From Cyprinodon diabolis (lineage: Eukaryota; Chordata; Actinopteri; Cyprinodontiformes; Cyprinodontidae), in the NCBI GenBank assembly GCA_030533445.1, contig CM060065.1:8078474-8142473 (forward strand): a stretch of DNA of 64,000 nt. Direction: 5' to 3'. The notes under the pieces were generated by a model. The model saw only the letters and a list, made by a program, of their open reading frames with translations, was not told the DNA's origin and searched no databases. Made by a program: the position numbers and the translations under genes. This document shows positions 60,901-64,000 of the stretch, in pieces (positions within the stretch are counted from its first letter, which is position 1; each line of letters opens with the position of its first letter).

Positions 60901-61189
60901 CAAAATCAGTGTTGGATCATACTACTCCTTCGTCTTCAAAAGTTACGCCTTTTATTTTTACATTTTAAATGTTTAACATTTTTTAATTCATTTTTATATG
61001 GAAATATTACCATTTTTGCTCAATAGCTTCCAGGTAATGTGATCAATTGACTCTAAATCAGTGCTGGATCATAGTACTCCATCATCTTCAAAAGTTACGC
61101 CTTTTATTTTTACATTTTAAATTTTTAATTAATTTTTATATAGAAATATTAGCATTTTTGCTCAATAGCTTCCAGGTATCTATGTGTAG
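57950..61189 (-). repeat. 152-bp satellite, right array (21 copies), inverted to the left array
   Basis: GTGATCAATTGACTCAAAAT recurs 21 times between 57991 and 61040 at a mean spacing of 152 bp. Local higher-order structure is visible, for example a near-identical adjacent pair with 'catttgatatggaaatatta' at about 58553 and 58705, and a three-monomer period of 458 bp ('tttcattttt' at 59121 and 59579). Confidence 0.96.
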
Positions 61190-61624
61190 ATATTGGCAGT
61201 TTTGCTGCATATGTTACAGTTCTTGTGATGGATTGACACAAAATATATAAGAAATCATGGTACTACACTGATTTAATGAGATACACTATTTAGTTTTAAT
61301 ATGAAATTTGTAAATATGTAAAAAAAATTTGTAAATATGACAAATATAAACCTTCTTGTTTGATAGCTTCTTGGCTTCAAAATCTAGGCCTAAAGTTTTA
61401 TTTTGAAAACAGGAAGCTCTTACACAATGCCGTTTTCAATCGCCGTGTTTTTACTGTAAAGTCTCTAATAAGGGTGCATTTGAAGTGTTGGAGCGGCTTG
61501 CTCCGATCGCAGTGTACCCGGAGCAAAGGAGAGGTTTTCCCGTGGGGAAGAAGAGAATTAACCACAGGAAGAAGTGGTTTGAATGTCTGTCGAATATCCA
61601 ACGTAAAACTAACTTCACCGCGGT
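61190..61624 (-). repeat. Right terminal inverted repeat arm
   Basis: Inverted counterpart of 51812-52250, with scattered substitutions and a small insertion near 61320-61340. Confidence 0.9.
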
Positions 61625-61843
61625 GCTAGTTTGTTGGCTCTGCGCTGCGGTAGCACAAAGATGTCTGCCTCCATGGCTGCGAGACCCGCTCCTATGTAAT
61701 TATAAATAACGAATTCTTAGGCAACGCAAATATTAAGGTTAAGAGGCTGAGCTCGTAGATGATGATAAATAACATAGTTATGTATAATATATTACATTTC
61801 TGACTGTGTATATCCCTGTAATTATTACACACTGTAGCTTTAA

Positions 61844-62853
61844 AATAATAAAATAAAAAAAATATTGATTTTAATAAAGCACTCATTATCACAGCGGTTT
61901 ATTTTCCCCTTGACTTAGACACTTTATCATTTTATAGTGTATACAAATGAAATTTTGTTTTGTACAGCTTCCTTTACAATTTCATTCCTCCTGTTTAACT
62001 AGACTCAAACTATATGTTTTGCTTTTCATAGTTTGTTAATTTAAAGCACTTTTATGGTTCAAATAGGACAAATTCCGTAAGTGCTAACAAGAAGACTTAG
62101 TCACTGCTCTGCCAATGGCAAGAAGCCATAAAGTATTACACACATATAAAAAAGCAAAGTTTTGGAAATATATCAAAAATTGACTTCACCTACATTAGTC
62201 TCCCAATGAGGCTTTTATTGATACCGGGACTAATGACCCCAACTTATAAGGAACACATGACATTTTGCTGTGGAAATTGTTTTTATTATACAGACTGAAA
62301 AGACATGTTGTATGACCAAAGTGGTAGGCAGCTACATAGTTGAATTTTTCACCATATCGCTATTTCATTTTGTAGGCTTCAGAAGATCCCATTGAGCCAA
62401 CATGATGGAACTGGACAAACAGCAAAGCTGACATACCAGTGGGAATTACACTCCCATTGCAAGTCTTCATGCTCAACATGTTCCTGAGACGCTTCATCTG
62501 CAAGTGAGTTAGAAGTGCAGAATTCCATTCATTGCTACGTCTTATTTTTAGCGTTTTCCAGATTTCAAAAACCCCCAAACCCCTTACAGTCAGAAGTTAT
62601 AACCAAAACTTTGACACTCACTAATGGATTCCAGCACAGGACTCATTGGATACAGTAAAACTTTTATGCCTATTGCAAATTAACATCTTCTAGGTACCCA
62701 ACTTCCCTTAAATCGTTACAACGTAGAAAACAAATAAAACAGATTTTAAGTTTAAACCATACAAGTGACCTCCCCCTGCCCCAAGGCTAAACATGTCAGA
62801 GAATGCAGGGCAGCCATTTTTGTTCAAGGACGCAATTTTTACTGGGAAGGTGT
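61844..62853. other. 3' UTR/downstream region of eprs1
   Basis: No independent gene is seen. The stretch lies immediately downstream of the eprs1 stop on the minus strand; plus-strand TTTATT motifs near 62213 and 62281 are candidate polyadenylation signals for eprs1. Confidence 0.4.
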
Positions 62854-63004
62854 TTAGTAGCTGCGTCCAAACAGAGTGTAATACTGTGCAGCCTCCTTGC
62901 CGCTGACGCACATCTGTCCCGGCTGAAGGGTCTTGATAGGGGAGAAAGGGATGCACAGGCTTTTAGCTCCCATGGATGGAGCTCCAGGCTCCAGGTCCTG
63001 GTCC
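62854..63004 (-). CDS. eprs1: eprs1 terminal coding exon
   Basis: Encodes the last 49 residues from [20 protein letters not shown] to YYTLFGRSY; acceptor CTCACAG, stop TAA. Confidence 0.97.
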
Positions 63005-64000
63005 CTGTGAGGGTGAGAAAAGGTCAACTCTGACTGATCTGACATAAATAAACTAGTTTGAATAAATAATTTAAAAAAAAGGATCAATTCTGTAGATTTT
63101 CCTAAACAAAAGAAGGAAGTGACTCAGTCCCTGATATACACTCAAAATATCTTGCACATACTTGGCAGTGGTCTTCTTGATCCAATCCTCGCATTCAATT
63201 CCTCCACAGAAAGGAATCTGAACAATCTATGAAACAAACAAATGCATCACTGACTGAGGAGGAGGAGGAGGAGACACTTTGTCTTCACATACTTCTAAAA
63301 TTAAAATCCTGTTACTTTTTTTATTATTTTTTTTAACGGTTTTCGAAAATGACAAATGTTCGCAACGAATTACAAATATTTCTACAATGGTGCAGCTTCA
63401 CATATGGAGCCTGCAAAATCTAAGACCAGGGTGGGAAAGGTAGAAAAAAAATAGAACTGAATGAACAGAAAGACAAATAAAGGGGAAAAAAAAAGGATGG
63501 CTGCTTGGTTGATAGGGCAACGAATGGAAGGTTTCATAGAAGAGTTTAGAAGCAAATGGATTAAAAAAAGATGGCAGAAAAACAAATGGACGGGTAGACA
63601 GAGGGATGGATACAAGGAAAAAGGTTTAAAAAGCACATATTTCCCTATATATTGAACCAAACCTTAAAGCTTACATATAATTAATTTGTTTCCAGACTGG
63701 ATAGGAAGTAAAGAAAAGCTTGTAACCTAATCAAGCACAACTCACTTTGCCCTGGTCCAGCTCTTTCTGGAACTCTTCCATTGTGTCTACAGCCACCATG
63801 TGAGTTTTCAGGTCGTTCGAAGCTCTGATGAACAAAAATACATTTTTATAGATGGAATGTAATCTTAAGGAAGGTGAAAAAGTCTAATTCTGAGCTGCTG
63901 ACACGCTGCATATGTATATTAGTAGTAATGTTGCAGCGGTCCAGTCATGTTCCTTACTTCTTATACAGGTTGTTCTGGATATCCTCCAACATGCTAAGCA
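62854..64000 (-). CDS. eprs1: Bifunctional glutamyl-prolyl-tRNA synthetase, C-terminal exons (gene continues beyond right edge)
   Basis: EPRS1 charges tRNA-Glu and tRNA-Pro in the cytosol within the multi-aminoacyl-tRNA synthetase complex. Four exons at 64000-63958, 63824-63746, 63226-63162 and 63004-62854, joined by GT/AG sites with consistent phase, encode the end of the prolyl-tRNA synthetase C-terminal domain: [53 protein letters not shown] and [20 protein letters not shown], ending in YYTLFGRSY and TAA (62854). The C-terminal YYTLFGRSY is characteristic of eukaryotic EPRS. Cys residues (IPFCGG..C, LC, MC) match the zinc-binding C-terminal domain. Only about 140 of roughly 1,500 residues are in the window. 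Confidence 0.95.
63162..63226 (-). CDS. eprs1: eprs1 exon
   Basis: Encodes [20 protein letters not shown] and A; acceptor CATAG, donor AA|GTATGT. Confidence 0.95.
63746..63824 (-). CDS. eprs1: eprs1 exon
   Basis: Encodes [20 protein letters not shown] and ELDQGK; acceptor CATCAG, donor AAA|GTGAGT, phase 0. Confidence 0.94.
63958..64000 (-). CDS. eprs1: eprs1 exon (partial)
   Basis: Encodes [13 protein letters not shown] plus two bases; donor AA|GTAAGG; enters from the right edge. Confidence 0.9.

Larger units (their letters stand above)
51812..61624. mobile_element. 9.8-kb long-inverted-repeat (foldback) element with internal satellite arrays and 9-bp target duplication
   Basis: A perfect 9-bp duplication GCTAGTTTG flanks it (51803-51811 and 61625-61633), and the single-copy empty site occurs in the related element at 28829-28837. 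Both ends begin ACCGCGGTGAAGTTAG, and the first 49 bp are identical in inverted orientation. The arms (51812-52250 and 61190-61624) are highly similar throughout and run into a 152-bp satellite at the same point (CTACACATAGATACCTGG). The order is left arm, about 1.3 kb satellite, about 0.5 kb unique, LINE, about 0.5 kb unique, about 3.2 kb inverted satellite, right arm. No transposase is visible. A 9-bp duplication and long TIRs suit Mutator-like or Merlin-like transposition. Confidence 0.88.
51286..61839 (-). mobile_element. TTAA-flanked DNA element expanded by nested insertions
   Basis: TTAA lies at 51282-51285 and 61840-61843, with terminal inverted repeats AGCTAAGGTGTGTAA and AGCTACAGTGTGTAA. 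Read on the minus strand, the terminal segments match the 28.6-29.1 kb copy ('gaattcgttatttataatta' at the right; 'tccacgacgtccgcatcac' at the left). Subtracting a 214-bp hAT MITE and the 9.8-kb inverted-repeat element leaves an element of about 0.5 kb with no coding capacity. Its left end lies 160 bp upstream of the glo1 start codon. TTAA targets are used by piggyBac and Kolobok transposases; which one mobilised it is unknown. Confidence 0.85.

Noticed and set aside
52251..61189. Short open frames within the 152-bp satellite.
   Set aside because: Monomers have stops in all frames at short intervals; no repeated peptide is preserved.
62360..62578. 72-codon minus-strand frame downstream of eprs1.
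   Set aside because: No known motif and no splice link to eprs1; it most likely lies in the 3' UTR or the intergenic region.

Overview
The window is a piece of a teleost fish nuclear genome. Three host genes can be supported, all on the minus strand: the first coding exon of a gonadotropin-releasing hormone receptor (97-645), a complete six-exon glyoxalase I gene, glo1 (43643-51123), and the last four coding exons of the bifunctional glutamyl-prolyl-tRNA synthetase, eprs1 (62854 to the right edge). The fish origin is inferred from the intron-rich vertebrate genes together with abundant teleost-type repeats: L2-like, Rex-like and L1 LINEs, tRNA-derived SINEs, many hAT elements and Harbinger-like relics.

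Layout. 1-2.4 kb: gnrhr exon 1 and a CpG-rich patch. 2.5-3.5 kb: a 20-bp minisatellite. 4.3-9.9 kb: SINEs, a hAT transposase relic and a TIR element. 10.4-17.1 kb: TE-dense, with a truncated hAT, an array of 62-bp hairpin units, an L2-like LINE fused to another LINE tail, a TTAA-flanked element encoding an acidic peptide, and an L1 fragment with clear target duplications. 17.1-32 kb: a Rex-like LINE, inverted minisatellites, a hAT MITE inside a SINE, a Harbinger-like relic, one possible orphan exon and long featureless AT-rich stretches. 32-42.4 kb: an L2-like LINE, a THAP-bearing relic, nested MITEs, a LINE tail interrupted by a Penelope-like insertion with an 83-nt perfect palindrome, and a hAT MITE. 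43.6-51.2 kb: glo1, with transposons in introns 1 and 3. 51.3-61.8 kb: a large nested structure between the glo1 promoter and eprs1. 62.8-64 kb: eprs1.

The most striking object is at 51812-61624. It is a 9.8-kb element with about 435-bp inverted arms, each running at the same point into oppositely oriented arrays of a 152-bp satellite (about 8 units left, about 21 right), with a degenerate LINE in the middle. It has a perfect 9-bp target duplication (GCTAGTTTG) and sits inside an older TTAA-flanked element. A second copy of that host element at 28.6-29.1 kb lacks the insertion, so filled and empty sites can be compared within this window. The innermost part of each arm looks like a diverged satellite monomer, suggesting the satellite was amplified from the element itself.

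GLO1 (methylglyoxal detoxification), EPRS1 (tRNA charging) and the GnRH receptor (reproductive endocrine signalling) do not form one pathway; they are simply neighbours. Coordinates of host exons come from splice-site and reading-frame analysis. Transposon family names are pattern recognition from memory and are given lower confidence.
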